Source: Mesobacillus persicus (GTDB lineage: Bacteria > Bacillota > Bacilli > Bacillales > Cytobacillaceae). From it: 64,000 bases of DNA. The position numbers and the translations under genes are program-made. This document shows positions 1 through 8,759 of this stretch, in pieces; position 1 is the first letter of the stretch, and each line of letters opens with the position of its first letter. The stretch is taken from the NCBI RefSeq assembly GCF_900109925.1, contig NZ_FOBW01000011.1:62001-126000 (forward strand). The letters run 5' to 3'. Below the pieces are notes generated by a model that saw nothing but the letters and a program-made list of their open reading frames with translations, was not told the DNA's origin and ran no database searches.

Positions 1-1091
1 ATGATAAATTGTTCAGGGATGCTTCTGCCCCTAATATAGGTAAGGGCTTCAACTTCAATTGAACCCATCCCCGCCAAGATGGCATCCAGTTCACCAGGTT
101 TTTTTGTATTAAACAAAAACTCGAGATTATCAAAAATCGGTTGCATCCATGGCCTGAGCTTTTCTTGTTTTTCTCCCGGTAGGAATCCCAGGTCTTTGCC
201 AACAGGAACGATTGGACGGGCAACAAATAACTTTTTATACTCCCCTAAATCTTCGGTTTGAAATAGCCCTGTTGCTAGTGTAAGTAATGTTTTCCCTGTG
301 CCTGCCCTTCCAGTTAAGGTGACTAACGGGATATCGTCTCTTAACAAGAGCTCAAGTGCCATAATCTGCTGAACATTCCTTGCTCTAATCCCCCATATCT
401 GTTTACCCTCATGGTCAAAAACCAATTTCTTCATTTTTGTTTTTTTCTTGTCCACCATCCCAATCGCCGAAGATGAACTACCGAGGCTGTCTTTTAGGAT
501 GACGAATTGGTTCGAATATAGCTTGTAACCGGGAATCTCAGATAGTGCCAGCTCCCCATTTACGTAAAATCGGTTTAAAGTTTCCGCATCCACATAAATT
601 TCTTCAAAACCAGTGTAAAGACCATCCATCTCCACCACTCTATCACTGAGGAAATCCTCTGAGGTAAGTCCGATAGCATCCGCCTTAACCCTTACCAATG
701 CATCCTTACTTACAAGGATAACTGGCCGGCCAACCTCTTTTGTTTGTTCCTCTAGTGAAAGATTTTTGGCAACCGCAAGAATTCTGTTATCATTTGTTTT
801 TTCAACAAAGACCTCTTGAAGCTGATGGAACGAGCGGTGATTCAATTCAATTCTTAGTGTACCGCCGTTTTCAAGATGGATTTTTTCATGAAGCTTACCT
901 GTTTCTCTTAGTCCGTCAATAATTCTGGAAACCTGCCTGGCATTCCGACCAATCTCGTCCATATACCGTTTTTTAGAATCGACTTCTTCTAGGACCACAG
1001 CCGGAATTACTACTTCGTTATCTTGGAAAGAAAAAATTGCGTATGGATCCTGTAGCAGGACATTCGTATCAAGTACATATATTTTTGTCAA
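1..1091 (-). CDS. ylaK: PIN/PhoH-type ATPase YlaK (3' end outside window)
   Basis: Predicted cytoplasmic ATPase that joins an N-terminal PIN-like nuclease domain to a PhoH ATPase domain. The N-terminus reads TKIYVLDTNVLLQDP, typical of PIN domains. A Walker A motif GRAGTGKT lies near residue 257, followed by the PhoH signature VARPIVPVGKDLGFLPG. The start is a TTG at 1091, 8 nt behind a GGGAGG ribosome site; no upstream ATG fits. About 363 codons are visible and the reading frame stays open at the window edge; the B. subtilis homologue is about 440 residues, so the last fifth is missing. It is divergent from ylaJ. The biological substrate of PIN-PhoH proteins is not well defined. Confidence 0.9.
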   Translation of the reverse strand, partial: MTKIYVLDTNVLLQDPYAIFSFQDNEVVIPAVVLEEVDSKKRYMDEIGRNARQVSRIIDGLRETGKLHEKIHLENGGTLRIELNHRSFHQLQEVFVEKTNDNRILAVAKNLSLEEQTKEVGRPVILVSKDALVRVKADAIGLTSEDFLSDRVVEMDGLYTGFEEIYVDAETLNRFYVNGELALSEIPGYKLYSNQFVILKDSLGSSSSAIGMVDKKKTKMKKLVFDHEGKQIWGIRARNVQQIMALELLLRDDIPLVTLTGRAGTGKTLLTLATGLFQTEDLGEYKKLFVARPIVPVGKDLGFLPGEKQEKLRPWMQPIFDNLEFLFNTKKPGELDAILAGMGSIEVEALTYIRGRSIPEQFI

Positions 1092-1304
1092 AATCTTGCC
1101 TCCCACCTTCTTGTTTTTCTGGCGCCGCTAACATCACCATCAGCAGAGACTTTGGTAAAATATATGTTTTCCTGTATAAAGATAGAATTTATTTTGCACA
1201 ATACCATGTAAGCAAGTCTTTTTTTCTTCTGTTTCAATTAGTTCTGGTTCTAATTTATCCAATCTTATGGAACAGATTAAGAATTTTTCGGGGGTGTTCT
1301 ATTC

Positions 1305-1895
1305 ATGAAAAAAGTAGTAAGCTTGTTGTGTTTGGTACTATTCATTTCAGGCTGTGGTGCAGGAAATGATACTTCTCAAGAGGAGCAAGAGCATCGCGTT
1401 AATGTGCAAGACTCTACGAATGGACAAATAAACAGAGAAGAAAGTGAAGATAGATCAAGACATCTTGCAAAACTAGCCGAGGGAATTCCCGAAGTAGACA
1501 ATGCTACTGTCGTAGTAATTGGAGATTTTGCCGTTGTTGGCATTGATGTCAATGAAGATTTAGATCGCTCAGAAGTTGGATCAATCAAGTACTCCGTTTC
1601 TGAAAGCATGAAAGATGATCCACATGGCGCAAATGCCATGGTTATCGCTGATCCTGACCTGACCGCACGGCTAAAGGAAGTTGCAGAGGACTTTAGCAAT
1701 GGTTCCCCTATACAAGGGATTATGAACGAACTTGCCGACATTACCGGTAGAATCATGCCAGAGGTACCAGCTGATAACCTTGAACCTCACCCAAAGAACC
1801 CAACAGAGGAACCAGAAGATAAGTTAAATGAGAGCGAAGAGAATAAGTTAGATAAAACCCAGAATCAACAATCAAATTATCATAAAGAAAATTAA
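1305..1895 (+). CDS. ylaJ: YhcN/YlaJ-family spore lipoprotein
   Basis: Lipoprotein of 196 residues with a clear lipobox: KKVVSLLCLVLFISGC, Cys at residue 17. The body contains the YhcN/YlaJ-type domain, including the stretch NATVVVIGDFAVVGIDVNED. The C-terminal 45 residues are a highly charged, low-complexity tail rich in Glu, Asn and Lys. Family members are associated with the forespore membrane and germination in Bacillus. It starts at ATG behind a GGGGGTG site and ends in a bidirectional hairpin shared with the opposing flavin-type gene. Identity comes from the lipobox, the domain and the position beside ylaK and ylaI. Confidence 0.82.
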   Translation: MKKVVSLLCLVLFISGCGAGNDTSQEEQEHRVNVQDSTNGQINREESEDRSRHLAKLAEGIPEVDNATVVVIGDFAVVGIDVNEDLDRSEVGSIKYSVSESMKDDPHGANAMVIADPDLTARLKEVAEDFSNGSPIQGIMNELADITGRIMPEVPADNLEPHPKNPTEEPEDKLNESEENKLDKTQNQQSNYHKEN

Positions 1896-1905
1896 TCGCA
1901 GAACA

Positions 1906-1939
1906 AAAGAAAGCTTAGTCGCTTGACTAAGCTTTTCTT
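1906..1939. terminator. Bidirectional hairpin terminator between ylaJ and the PNPOx-like gene
   Basis: Inverted repeat AAGCTTAGTC (1911-1920) / GACTAAGCTT (1925-1934) with a 4-nt loop, flanked by A-rich and T-rich runs. The stop codon of the minus-strand gene (1927) lies inside the right arm. Confidence 0.75.
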
Positions 1940-2382
1940 ATGGCGTTCATAACCTGATTATCTAGCCGAGTAGCAGCCGCTGGATCGTAGGTTTTATCGT
2001 ATACAGGCTCTGTAATGATTTTTGATCCATAAAACATAACATCCCGGACTTCATCAATTTTCAGCTCAACTAGCGCCAGATTCAGTGGAATGTCCGCTAT
2101 TCTTTCGCTCTGAATATGAGCCTTCCCCTGGATGGAATAGGTTGATTCATTCGCAACAAGTGTAATCGCAACAAAAGGATTCCCGCTAATATTTTTTATA
2201 ATACGTGAGCGGTTGTCAACAGCAAACAAGATGGTTTGTTCATCCTTGGCTAATAGCCAAGAGATGGCACTGACGTTTGGCCCCCCCGATACGTGATCTA
2301 CTGTAGCAAGTGTTACAAAACGTTCTTTTTGTAGCTCATCAAACAACTCTTTGATTAAATGTGGTTCGACTTCGTTAGCCAT
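1927..2382 (-). CDS. Pyridoxamine 5'-phosphate oxidase-like flavin-binding protein
   Basis: Small soluble protein of 151 residues resembling the PNPOx-like split-barrel fold that binds FMN or related cofactors. The N-terminal part, LQKERFVTLATVDHVSGGPNVSAISW, has the pattern of the first two strands of that barrel. A later segment, RSRIIKNISGNPFVAITL, fits the cofactor-binding core. Many such proteins in Bacillus have no assigned substrate, and I cannot say whether this one is an oxidase, a reductase or a cofactor carrier. The start ATG follows GGAGG by 8 nt. It is transcribed divergently from ylaI and converges on ylaJ. Confidence 0.65.
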   Translation of the reverse strand: MANEVEPHLIKELFDELQKERFVTLATVDHVSGGPNVSAISWLLAKDEQTILFAVDNRSRIIKNISGNPFVAITLVANESTYSIQGKAHIQSERIADIPLNLALVELKIDEVRDVMFYGSKIITEPVYDKTYDPAAATRLDNQVMNAIRKA

Positions 2383-2510
2383 AAAACCAGCCTCCTTAAA
2401 CTATCATCATCTTACTATGTATACATTTTTGGGGCAAATAGATATACATCCATCTTTGATATAATAAATGATATACTAATTATAACGAAAAGAAAATTTG
2501 GGGTGTGAAC

Positions 2511-2711
2511 ATGAGAGTTAAATGTGTTATTTGTGACAAAATCGAGTCCATTAATGACGAAACCCTACAGGCAAAACAGCTAAGGAATCGTCCTATCCAC
2601 ACATATATGTGTAACGAATGTCACGGCCGCATTGCTGAAAATACAAAGAAACGCATACAGACTGGACATTTCCGTTTTTACAAAGCACCAATTGAGAATG
2701 AAGAATGGTAA
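2511..2711 (+). CDS. ylaI: YlaI family small zinc-ribbon-like protein (DUF2197)
   Basis: A 66-residue protein with two Cys pairs, CVICDK near the N-terminus and CNECHG near residue 34, spaced as in a small zinc ribbon. It matches the YlaI/DUF2197 family by size, motif and position next to ylaJ. Its function is unknown. A GTG at 2505 could add two residues, but the GGGG ribosome site fits the ATG at 2511 better. The gene ends directly at the first of two structured repeat elements (next entries), whose first bases follow its stop codon. Confidence 0.75.
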   Translation: MRVKCVICDKIESINDETLQAKQLRNRPIHTYMCNECHGRIAENTKKRIQTGHFRFYKAPIENEEW

Positions 2712-2862
2712 TAAGAAAAGCGCAAGCGCCCTGTTCAGCGGCGTATGGCCTGGAGCACTCCAACTGAGATAAAGGAAACACGAAGAGCGATAGCGATTCA
2801 ATGTTGACTTATCGTAGGGCGGAGAGCGAAGGACACTAGCCGCTAGGGCGCTGGAGCTGGAC
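2712..2862 (+). repeat. Structured interspersed repeat, family 1, short form (copy R1)
   Basis: A 151-bp element beginning TAAGAAAAGCGCAAGCGCC right after the ylaI stop codon and ending GGGCGCTGGAGCTGGAC. It is nearly identical to the copy at 23613-23849 except that it lacks an internal 86-bp block there. The ends carry a short inverted repeat, AGCGCC / GGCGCT. No convincing coding potential; short open frames on either strand are not conserved between copies. Confidence 0.85.
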
Positions 2863-2901
2863 AATTTTCTAAGTTTAAACTTTTATACTTTCTTATTCTA
2901 T

Positions 2902-3146
2902 TAAGAAAAGCGCAAGCGCCTGGTCAGCCCCGTGAGTCTAGATGGGCCGACCAGAAGGATGTTCTTTAACCATCTTGACGGATTGTACGAAAAGCGGAGG
3001 CGACTGCACAGGGACAACAAGCATAAGACGTGCCCTGTAAGAAGGTGGTTTTTACCTTCTGAAAGGGAGTGGCTTATGTCTTCCGAGTCCCTAGGAGGCG
3101 CAGCTAGACAGGCTTATGACCCGAGGGTCTAGGCGCTGGAGCTGGA
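2902..3146 (+). repeat. Structured interspersed repeat, family 1, variant form (copy R2)
   Basis: A 245-bp element that shares the left end (TAAGAAAAGCGCAAGCGCC) and right end (CTAGGCGCTGGAGCTGGA) with R1 but has a different interior. The interior matches the copy at 8100-8325. It contains several inverted repeats, for example ACAGGG/CCCTGT and AGAAGGT/ACCTTCT. Similarity to the 8100-8325 copy continues beyond the right end into the flank up to the next terminator. A 66-codon open frame inside it is not preserved in the sister copy. Confidence 0.82.
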
Positions 3147-3201
3147 TGCAGAAAACCAACACATTATCCACAACCGGTAACTTTTAATTTCCTAAACAAT
3201 A

Positions 3202-3230
3202 ACAAAAGCCGCCCAATGGGCGGCTTTTGT
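3202..3230. terminator. Bidirectional terminator
   Basis: Perfect 13-bp stem ACAAAAGCCGCCC / GGGCGGCTTTTGT with a 3-nt loop, directly after the stop codon of the minus-strand gene at 3230. Confidence 0.88.
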
Positions 3231-3520
3231 TATTTCTCGGGATAGTTTACGTATTTCTCTGGCTCTTCAGTTATTTGGTCGAGCATAACTTCAATCAAAT
3301 CACGAGGAAACCTATAAGTCTTTGGCTCACCGTTTCGCTCAATATTTATAAAGTACATGATTTCATCCTTTGTTACAACTGGATGACTAATTCCATGCTC
3401 CTCTAACAATAAACGCTCAAACATTTCTTTTGTATCATTAGCAGCCGTATCTTCTGGTCTTGCGTCCACTACAACTTTAATGGTAAGCCAATTATATAGT
3501 TTATCTTGCAATGACATCAT
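3230..3520 (-). CDS. Conserved-type hypothetical protein downstream of ylaH
   Basis: I do not recognise this 96-residue protein. It is soluble and mixed charged, with the segments LTIKVVVDARPEDTAANDT and EIMYFINIERNGEPKTYRF; no Cys pairs, signal peptide or membrane segment. It starts ATG-ATG behind GAGGTG. It lies 15 nt after ylaH and its ribosome site is beside the ylaH stop, so it is most likely the last gene of a typA-ylaH-this operon, which ends at the strong terminator at 3202-3230. Confidence 0.75.
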   Translation of the reverse strand: MMSLQDKLYNWLTIKVVVDARPEDTAANDTKEMFERLLLEEHGISHPVVTKDEIMYFINIERNGEPKTYRFPRDLIEVMLDQITEEPEKYVNYPEK

Positions 3521-3535
3521 CTGTCTTCACCTCAG

Positions 3536-3847
3536 CTAAACATCCATTTCTTGGTTTTTATGAGAACGTAGGCGCAGCTTGTAAATGATTAAAATTAATG
3601 CCGCTACAACTAGACCCTCGGCTATCGGAAGAAAAATACCAAGAAAGCTTAAAAATGTACAACCTAAACCAAGAAACAAATAGATAAGGATAGACTTACC
3701 TAATGGAAGCTTCTTCGCAAAACCCAATTTGTAGACAATAACACTTAATAGCAGAATGGTTAAATACAGCATCCACATACCCAAATTGGGATTTTCATCT
3801 ACCTTGAAGAGTGCAGCAAAAAAGGTCAAGCGCTGACTAATATCCAT
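3536..3847 (-). CDS. ylaH: YlaH-like membrane protein
   Basis: A 103-residue integral membrane protein with three hydrophobic segments (roughly residues 23-43, 50-69 and 73-90) and a short charged C-terminus ([14 protein letters not shown]). Size, topology and location immediately downstream of typA match YlaH. Function unknown. It is 20 nt behind typA on the same strand and is probably co-transcribed with it. Confidence 0.78.
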   Translation of the reverse strand: MDISQRLTFFAALFKVDENPNLGMWMLYLTILLLSVIVYKLGFAKKLPLGKSILIYLFLGLGCTFLSFLGIFLPIAEGLVVAALILIIYKLRLRSHKNQEMDV

Positions 3848-3867
3848 CCTATTTCCCCCTATTTATT

Positions 3868-5703
3868 TTAAAGCTCGGCTAACTTCTTTTTCTTTGTAAC
3901 CCGCTCACGTTCACTCTTTTCAAGAATCTTTTTACGTAGGCGGATAGATTCAGGAGTTACTTCACAATACTCATCATCGTTTAGATATTCAAGCGATTCT
4001 TCCAAAGTCATGATTCTTGGTTTTTTAATGACGTTGGTTTGGTCTTTATTTGCGGAACGGATATTCGTGGCATGTTTTACTTTGGTGATATTGACAGTGA
4101 TGTCATTTTCACGCGTATGTTCACCAACAATCATACCCTCATAGATTTCCGTTCCTGGTTCAACAAAAATGGTGCCTCGGTCTTCTACTCCCATAATACC
4201 ATAAGTAGTCGCTTTTCCGGACTCCATAGAGACAAGAACCCCTTGTCTTCTTCCGCCAACCTGACCCGTTGCCATTGGCTGATAGCTATCAAACGTATGG
4301 TTGATAATACCGAATCCACGAGTAAGTGTGAGGAATTCAGTCGTATATCCAATCAAACCACGAGCTGGAACGTTGAAAATTAAGCGAACTTGACCCGTTC
4401 CACTATTGATCATATCAAGCATTTCACCTTTTCTTGCACCAATCGATTCCATAACAGATCCCGTATTTTCCTCAGGCACATCAATTTGAACACGCTCAAC
4501 CGGTTCACAGCGGACACCGTCAATCACCTTAACGATAACTTCTGGCTTTGACACTTGAAGCTCATAGCCTTCACGACGCATGTTCTCAATTAGAATAGAA
4601 AGGTGCAACTCTCCACGCCCTGAAACAATCCATGCATCAGGTGAATCTGTATTATCAACACGAAGACTTACATCCGTTTGTAACTGTGCACGAAGTCTCT
4701 CTTCGATTTTTCTTGAAGTTAAATATTTTCCTTCTCTCCCAGCAAATGGACTATTATTGACAAGGAACGTCATTTGAAGGGTTGGTTCATCAATACGTAA
4801 AACAGGAAGTGGGTCTTGATGCTCGACCGGACAGACTGTTTCCCCAACATTAATGGCTTCCATACCAGAAACAGCAATCAAGTCTCCAGCCTTTGCTTCC
4901 TGGATTTCTTCACGCTTTAAACCAAAGAAACCAAACATCTTCGTTACCCTGAACTGTTTAACGGAACCGTCAAGTTTCATCAAGGCAACTTGCTGGCCTA
5001 CTTTCATCGTTCCACGGAACACACGTCCAATCCCGATACGACCAACATAATCATTATAATCGAGTAGGGCAACTTGGAATTGTAACGGCTCTTCACGATT
5101 ATCTATCGGAGCAGGAATATGTTCAATAATGGATTCATAAAGGACTTCCATGTTTTCATCCTGTTTTTCAGGCGTTAAGCTTGCAGTCCCATTAATGGCA
5201 GATGCATAAACAACAGGGAAATCAAGTTGATCTTCATCGGCACCAAGTTCAATAAACAAATCAAGTACTTCATCAACGACTTCTTCCGGACGAGCAAAAT
5301 CACGGTCGATTTTATTTACGACAACAATTGGTGTGATGTGTTGTTCTAAAGCCTTTTTCAATACAAAACGAGTCTGCGGCATACATCCTTCATAAGCATC
5401 TACCACAAGTAGAACACCATCAACCATTTTCATGATCCGTTCTACTTCGCCACCAAAGTCAGCGTGTCCAGGAGTATCTAGAATGTTGATTCGATTGTCT
5501 TTATATTTTATCCCTGTATTTTTAGCAAGAATGGTAATTCCACGCTCTCTTTCAAGATCGTTTGAGTCCATTGCTCTTTCCTCGACGTTTTCATTTACGC
5601 GAAAAGTTCCTGCTTGTCTTAGTAATTCATCAACTAGTGTTGTTTTTCCGTGGTCAACGTGGGCAATAATTGCTATATTTCTTATATCTTCTCTTAATTT
5701 CAA
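3868..5703 (-). CDS. typA: Ribosome-binding GTPase TypA/BipA
   Basis: Translation-factor GTPase of 611 residues that acts on the ribosome in assembly and stress or cold adaptation. G-domain motifs are present: AHVDHGKTT (P-loop), RGITILAK (switch region), DTPGHADF and NKIDRD. The C-terminal part holds the EF-G-like domains and the TypA-specific end. The start is set at a TTG (5703) giving [19 protein letters not shown], 9 nt behind AAAGGCGG. The upstream in-frame TTG at 5712 touches the ribosome site and is unlikely. It heads an operon with ylaH and a hypothetical gene and is divergent from ylaF. Confidence 0.96.
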   Translation of the reverse strand: MKLREDIRNIAIIAHVDHGKTTLVDELLRQAGTFRVNENVEERAMDSNDLERERGITILAKNTGIKYKDNRINILDTPGHADFGGEVERIMKMVDGVLLVVDAYEGCMPQTRFVLKKALEQHITPIVVVNKIDRDFARPEEVVDEVLDLFIELGADEDQLDFPVVYASAINGTASLTPEKQDENMEVLYESIIEHIPAPIDNREEPLQFQVALLDYNDYVGRIGIGRVFRGTMKVGQQVALMKLDGSVKQFRVTKMFGFFGLKREEIQEAKAGDLIAVSGMEAINVGETVCPVEHQDPLPVLRIDEPTLQMTFLVNNSPFAGREGKYLTSRKIEERLRAQLQTDVSLRVDNTDSPDAWIVSGRGELHLSILIENMRREGYELQVSKPEVIVKVIDGVRCEPVERVQIDVPEENTGSVMESIGARKGEMLDMINSGTGQVRLIFNVPARGLIGYTTEFLTLTRGFGIINHTFDSYQPMATGQVGGRRQGVLVSMESGKATTYGIMGVEDRGTIFVEPGTEIYEGMIVGEHTRENDITVNITKVKHATNIRSANKDQTNVIKKPRIMTLEESLEYLNDDEYCEVTPESIRLRKKILEKSERERVTKKKKLAEL

Positions 5704-5824
5704 AAAAGTCAACCGCCTTTATCTTAAATATGTTATCATTTTTTTACAACTGAGTTATTATACCACAACTATAATAGAAACCGAATGTTTTCTGTAAATT
5801 ATTGAAAGGGGAGGTAAATAATCA

Positions 5825-6010
5825 ATGACACAAATTAAATGGCCATTATTATTTTTAGCATTTGCCGCTGCAGCATGTATGATGGGAGTCGGGGTTGCGA
5901 TTGGAGAAGAAAGTACCATAGGAGCCGTAATTTCACTTATTGTTTTAGTGTTCATCATGGGCTTCGGTTTTAAATTAAAAAAGAAATATCGGGAAAATGG
6001 TGAACTGTAA
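5825..6010 (+). CDS. ylaF: YlaF-like small membrane protein (DUF5325)
   Basis: A 61-residue protein with two transmembrane segments (about residues 7-25 and 31-50) and a basic C-terminus KLKKKYRENGEL. Size, topology and divergent position next to typA match YlaF. No enzymatic motif is visible. A GGGGAGG site precedes the ATG. It ends in a bidirectional hairpin shared with suhB. Confidence 0.72.
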   Translation: MTQIKWPLLFLAFAAAACMMGVGVAIGEESTIGAVISLIVLVFIMGFGFKLKKKYRENGEL

Positions 6011-6034
6011 AAGGCCGACTAGATACGGCCTTTT
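6009..6034. terminator. Bidirectional terminator between ylaF and suhB
   Basis: Stem AAAAGGCCG / CGGCCTTTT with an 8-nt loop, followed by a T-rich run on the plus strand. The left arm overlaps the ylaF stop codon. Confidence 0.85.
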
Positions 6035-6042
6035 CTTTTTCT

Positions 6043-6846
6043 TTACCATTTACCATCTTTCAAATAATTCTTTAGAATTTCTCCATGTAAACCAGGTTTA
6101 GCAACAAACACGGAACTCTGGTTTAGCAGGTCAAGTCTCTCACCTCTTAAGTTCGTTGCAACTCCACCTAACTCCTCTATCATAATGATCCCTGCCGCAA
6201 AATCCCATGGAGCTAGCCTAGGAGTAATATAAGCATCAATCCTTCCTGATGCTAAATAAACCATTTCTAAAGCAGCGGAACCATAAGATCTTGTACCACG
6301 GGCCTGTTTGACGAGCGGACTTAGTAATTCGGGAGGTAGCCTCCTATTTTCTGTCACCCAAGTAGCATTTAAACCAATAATTGATTCTGATACAGTCCTT
6401 GTTTCAAGTTTCGGTAGTTCCTCCCCATTAAGAAAAACACCTTCACCTTTGAAAGCATGATAAAGCTCATCATGAACGACATCGTAGATTAAGCCAATTT
6501 TCCCAATTCCATCCTCATAAATCCCAATCGAAATAGCAAAATTCCGTCGTTGATGGATAAAGTTCATCGTTCCATCGATTGGATCAATGATCCAAACAAC
6601 CCCATTCAACCTTGTAACATCATCGCCATAGCCTTCTTCTCCAAGAATCTTATGCTCAGGATAGGTCCCTTTTATTTTTTCAATAAAGTATTGTTCTGTT
6701 TCCTGGTCAATATTGGTAACTAAATCATTCGGATCGGATTTTGACTGGATATTTAACCTGTTAGGAAAGGATGAACGAATCCGTTCCCCAGCTTCTTTAA
6801 TCCACTGCTTCGCATATGTATCAATTTCATTCATACTCGCCGTCAT
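6043..6846 (-). CDS. suhB: Inositol monophosphatase family protein (SuhB/YktC)
   Basis: Mg2+-dependent, Li+-sensitive phosphatase of the inositol monophosphatase family, 267 residues. It carries the metal-binding signatures: GEEGYGDD near residue 70, IDPIDGTMNF near residue 87 and a C-terminal WDFAAG motif. Bacterial members hydrolyse myo-inositol phosphates or related sugar phosphates, and some influence transcription complexes; the physiological substrate here is not shown. Two ATGs (6846 and 6834) are possible; the GGGGG upstream is best spaced for the first. The B. subtilis homologue sits in the same neighbourhood as yktC. Confidence 0.92.
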   Translation of the reverse strand: MTASMNEIDTYAKQWIKEAGERIRSSFPNRLNIQSKSDPNDLVTNIDQETEQYFIEKIKGTYPEHKILGEEGYGDDVTRLNGVVWIIDPIDGTMNFIHQRRNFAISIGIYEDGIGKIGLIYDVVHDELYHAFKGEGVFLNGEELPKLETRTVSESIIGLNATWVTENRRLPPELLSPLVKQARGTRSYGSAALEMVYLASGRIDAYITPRLAPWDFAAGIIMIEELGGVATNLRGERLDLLNQSSVFVAKPGLHGEILKNYLKDGKW

Positions 6847-6984
6847 CCTCTACTTCCCCCTAGTAAAATACTCTTCTATTGCTTCGTACCTCTATATAGA
6901 ATAGATTAAGCTTATAGGAAAATTTTCTCAGCTTCAAGCATTTTCCTTAAATAGGCCCAAGGATAAACTCTAGGAAAAAATAAT

Positions 6985-7017
6985 AACGAACTCCTAACGC
7001 TTATATAGGAGTCCGTT
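6985..7017 (-). terminator. Terminator downstream of the 7099-7320 gene
   Basis: Imperfect 12-bp stem AACGAACTCCTA (6985-6996) / TAGGAGTCCGTT (7006-7017). Read on the minus strand it is followed by ATTATTTTTT. It lies downstream of the small gene at 7099-7320. Confidence 0.72.
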
Positions 7018-7098
7018 CTCAGTTTACCCTAATTGTTGTATTATGATTACCAATTTGATTCTCATCGACCTTCATACTAAAGCGCTACGTTGGTTAAC

Positions 7099-7320
7099 TT
7101 ACAAGGCTTTTAATGCTAATAATTCCTGTCTAATTTTTTTTAACTTCTCTTTACACTCGGTGATCTTTAGTTTGTCTGATTCACTCATTGCATCAAATAG
7201 AGTCGCAAGCTCATAATCCAACTCTAACCTCAATACTGCTTTTCTTTGTTTTTCACCTGTTTCTCTCCCCATAAAATTCATAAGTTGTTTCAAATTTATA
7301 CACTCCTTGGTTATTTTCAA
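7099..7320 (-). CDS. Small helical protein, probable YkzI counterpart
   Basis: A 73-residue, highly charged and probably all-helical protein (for example ESDKLKITECKEKLKKIRQ), with no membrane segment. By position between suhB and yktB it would correspond to the B. subtilis small gene ykzI, but I cannot confirm the sequence match. Its own terminator lies about 80 nt downstream. Function unknown. Confidence 0.6.
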   Translation of the reverse strand: MKITKECINLKQLMNFMGRETGEKQRKAVLRLELDYELATLFDAMSESDKLKITECKEKLKKIRQELLALKAL

Positions 7321-7460
7321 AATATTTTTATTTTTAATATTCTATGAAAAATTGTGGACGATGCAACAAATATGTGCTAACACCTAGAAACAACGCCTTT
7401 CGCTTCATTATTCCTTGCAATTTTGCTACAATATTTTACAAAGGTCTAGGAGGTACTATG

Positions 7461-8078
7461 ATGACATTTACGGGTTTTACAGATGAAGATTTTGACGTTT
7501 TTAAAATAGATGGTTTGGACGAGCGTATGGATGCCTTAAAACAGCATATTCGACCTAAGCTCGAAGAACTTGGAAAACACTTTACGCCTGAGCTTTCCGC
7601 ATTAACGGGCGATGAGATGTTTTCACATGTAGCTAAGCATGCTCGTAGAACCAAAAATCCCCCTAAAGATACATGGGTAGCTTTTGCCGCAAACCCACGC
7701 GGGTACAAGATGATGCCTCATTTTCAAATTGGTCTTTGGGAGACTCATCTATTCATTTGGTTTGCGCTAATTTATGAAGCACCTAATAAGGAAGAGTTTG
7801 GTAAAAAACTAGCGAATCATGCAGATAAGATTTTTAATGAAACACCTGAAGATTTTGTGTGGTCATTGGACCATACAAAACCGGAGGTGATAGAGCAAAA
7901 CGGCCTATCAACAGAAGAACTAATTGCCATGTTTACTCGTTTGCAGACAGTGAAAAAGGCTGAAATTCTATGTGGTTATCAAATTCCCCGACAGGATGCG
8001 GTTCAATTAAGTTCAGAAGAGTTAATCAAGAAAATTGGCTCTGTATTTAAAACCCTAATACCCTTATATAAACTGTAA
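7461..8078 (+). CDS. yktB: UPF0637 family protein YktB
   Basis: Soluble 205-residue protein matching UPF0637/YktB: MTFTGFTDEDFDVFKIDGL at the N-terminus, then DTWVAFAANPRGYKMMPHFQIG and HLFIWFALIYE. The family is conserved in Bacillaceae, structurally known but functionally unassigned. The frame opens further upstream (7344), but an AGGAGG site at 7448-7453 points to the ATG pair at 7458/7461, and the second gives the usual family N-terminus. The gene converges on yktA, with a family-1 repeat between them. Confidence 0.87.
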   Translation: MTFTGFTDEDFDVFKIDGLDERMDALKQHIRPKLEELGKHFTPELSALTGDEMFSHVAKHARRTKNPPKDTWVAFAANPRGYKMMPHFQIGLWETHLFIWFALIYEAPNKEEFGKKLANHADKIFNETPEDFVWSLDHTKPEVIEQNGLSTEELIAMFTRLQTVKKAEILCGYQIPRQDAVQLSSEELIKKIGSVFKTLIPLYKL

Positions 8079-8099
8079 TAAACATCTCGAGTTTAGAAC

Positions 8100-8325
8100 A
8101 AAAGCGCAAGCGCCTTGATCAGCCCCGTGAGTCTAGACGAGCCGTCAATAAGGTTGTTTTTTAACTTTCTTGACGGCTTGTACGAAAAGCGTAGGCGGCC
8201 GCACAGGGACGACAAGCATAAGACGCGCCCTGTAAGAAGTGCTTTTTACCTTCTTATATCTTCGTGTCTCTAGGAGCCGCAGCTAGTCAGACTTATGACC
8301 CGAGGGGCTAGGCGCTGGAGCTGGA
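8100..8325 (+). repeat. Structured interspersed repeat, family 1, variant form (copy R3)
   Basis: About 226 bp, from AAAGCGCAAGCGCC to GGCGCTGGAGCTGGA, closely related to the copy at 2902-3146. It contains the inverted repeats GCCGTCAA/TTGACGGC, ACAGGG/CCCTGT and AAGAAG/CTTCTT. It fills the space between the convergent genes yktB and yktA and ends about 60 nt before the yktA terminator. Confidence 0.82.
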
Positions 8326-8384
8326 TACAGAGAACGAACACAGTTATCCACCCCCTTAAACTTTTATTAATTCCTTAACAATAA

Positions 8385-8410
8385 AAAAAACGGCCATATG
8401 GCCGTTTTTT
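8385..8410. terminator. Bidirectional terminator after yktA
   Basis: Perfect palindromic stem CGGCCAT / ATGGCCG extended by A and T runs on both sides; it ends at the yktA stop codon. Confidence 0.85.
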
Positions 8411-8682
8411 TATTTCATTTTAATCTTCTCTCCGTCACCGGCATCCTTTGCCGCTTTAACCGTCCGGTAGGAGGAGTAACCACTTTCTTCTTCGAATTCC
8501 TTGAATAGTTGCTTTTCCTCTGATTTACTCGGAACAATCTCTTTAAAACGACGATAGGCGGCCATTAATCCTTCACGGCTTACCCCTTTTTCATAGGCAA
8601 GTTCTACATTTTCAAAAAATCTGATGACATCAACAATCTCATCTGTTTTCCAAGTATAATCGATTGGATATTGGTATTCCAT
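8410..8682 (-). CDS. yktA: UPF0223 family protein YktA
   Basis: A 90-residue soluble protein, [19 protein letters not shown]..., matching UPF0223. Family members are small helical proteins of unknown function. The ATG at 8682 is 6 nt from an AGGTG site; an in-frame GTG at 8691 overlaps that site and is rejected. It lies 77 nt downstream of the nitronate monooxygenase-like gene on the same strand and may be co-transcribed with it. Confidence 0.85.
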   Translation of the reverse strand: MEYQYPIDYTWKTDEIVDVIRFFENVELAYEKGVSREGLMAAYRRFKEIVPSKSEEKQLFKEFEEESGYSSYRTVKAAKDAGDGEKIKMK

Positions 8683-8759
8683 GAACAACACCTGCTTATA
8701 TTTACTATTATTTTTTGATTGTACACATATAAGGCTAGCAGGTGCAAATCAATTGGCGT

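Noticed and set aside
2932-3132. 66-codon open frame inside the repeat at 2902-3146
   Set aside because: The frame is not preserved in the sister copy at 8100-8325 and has no ribosome site.
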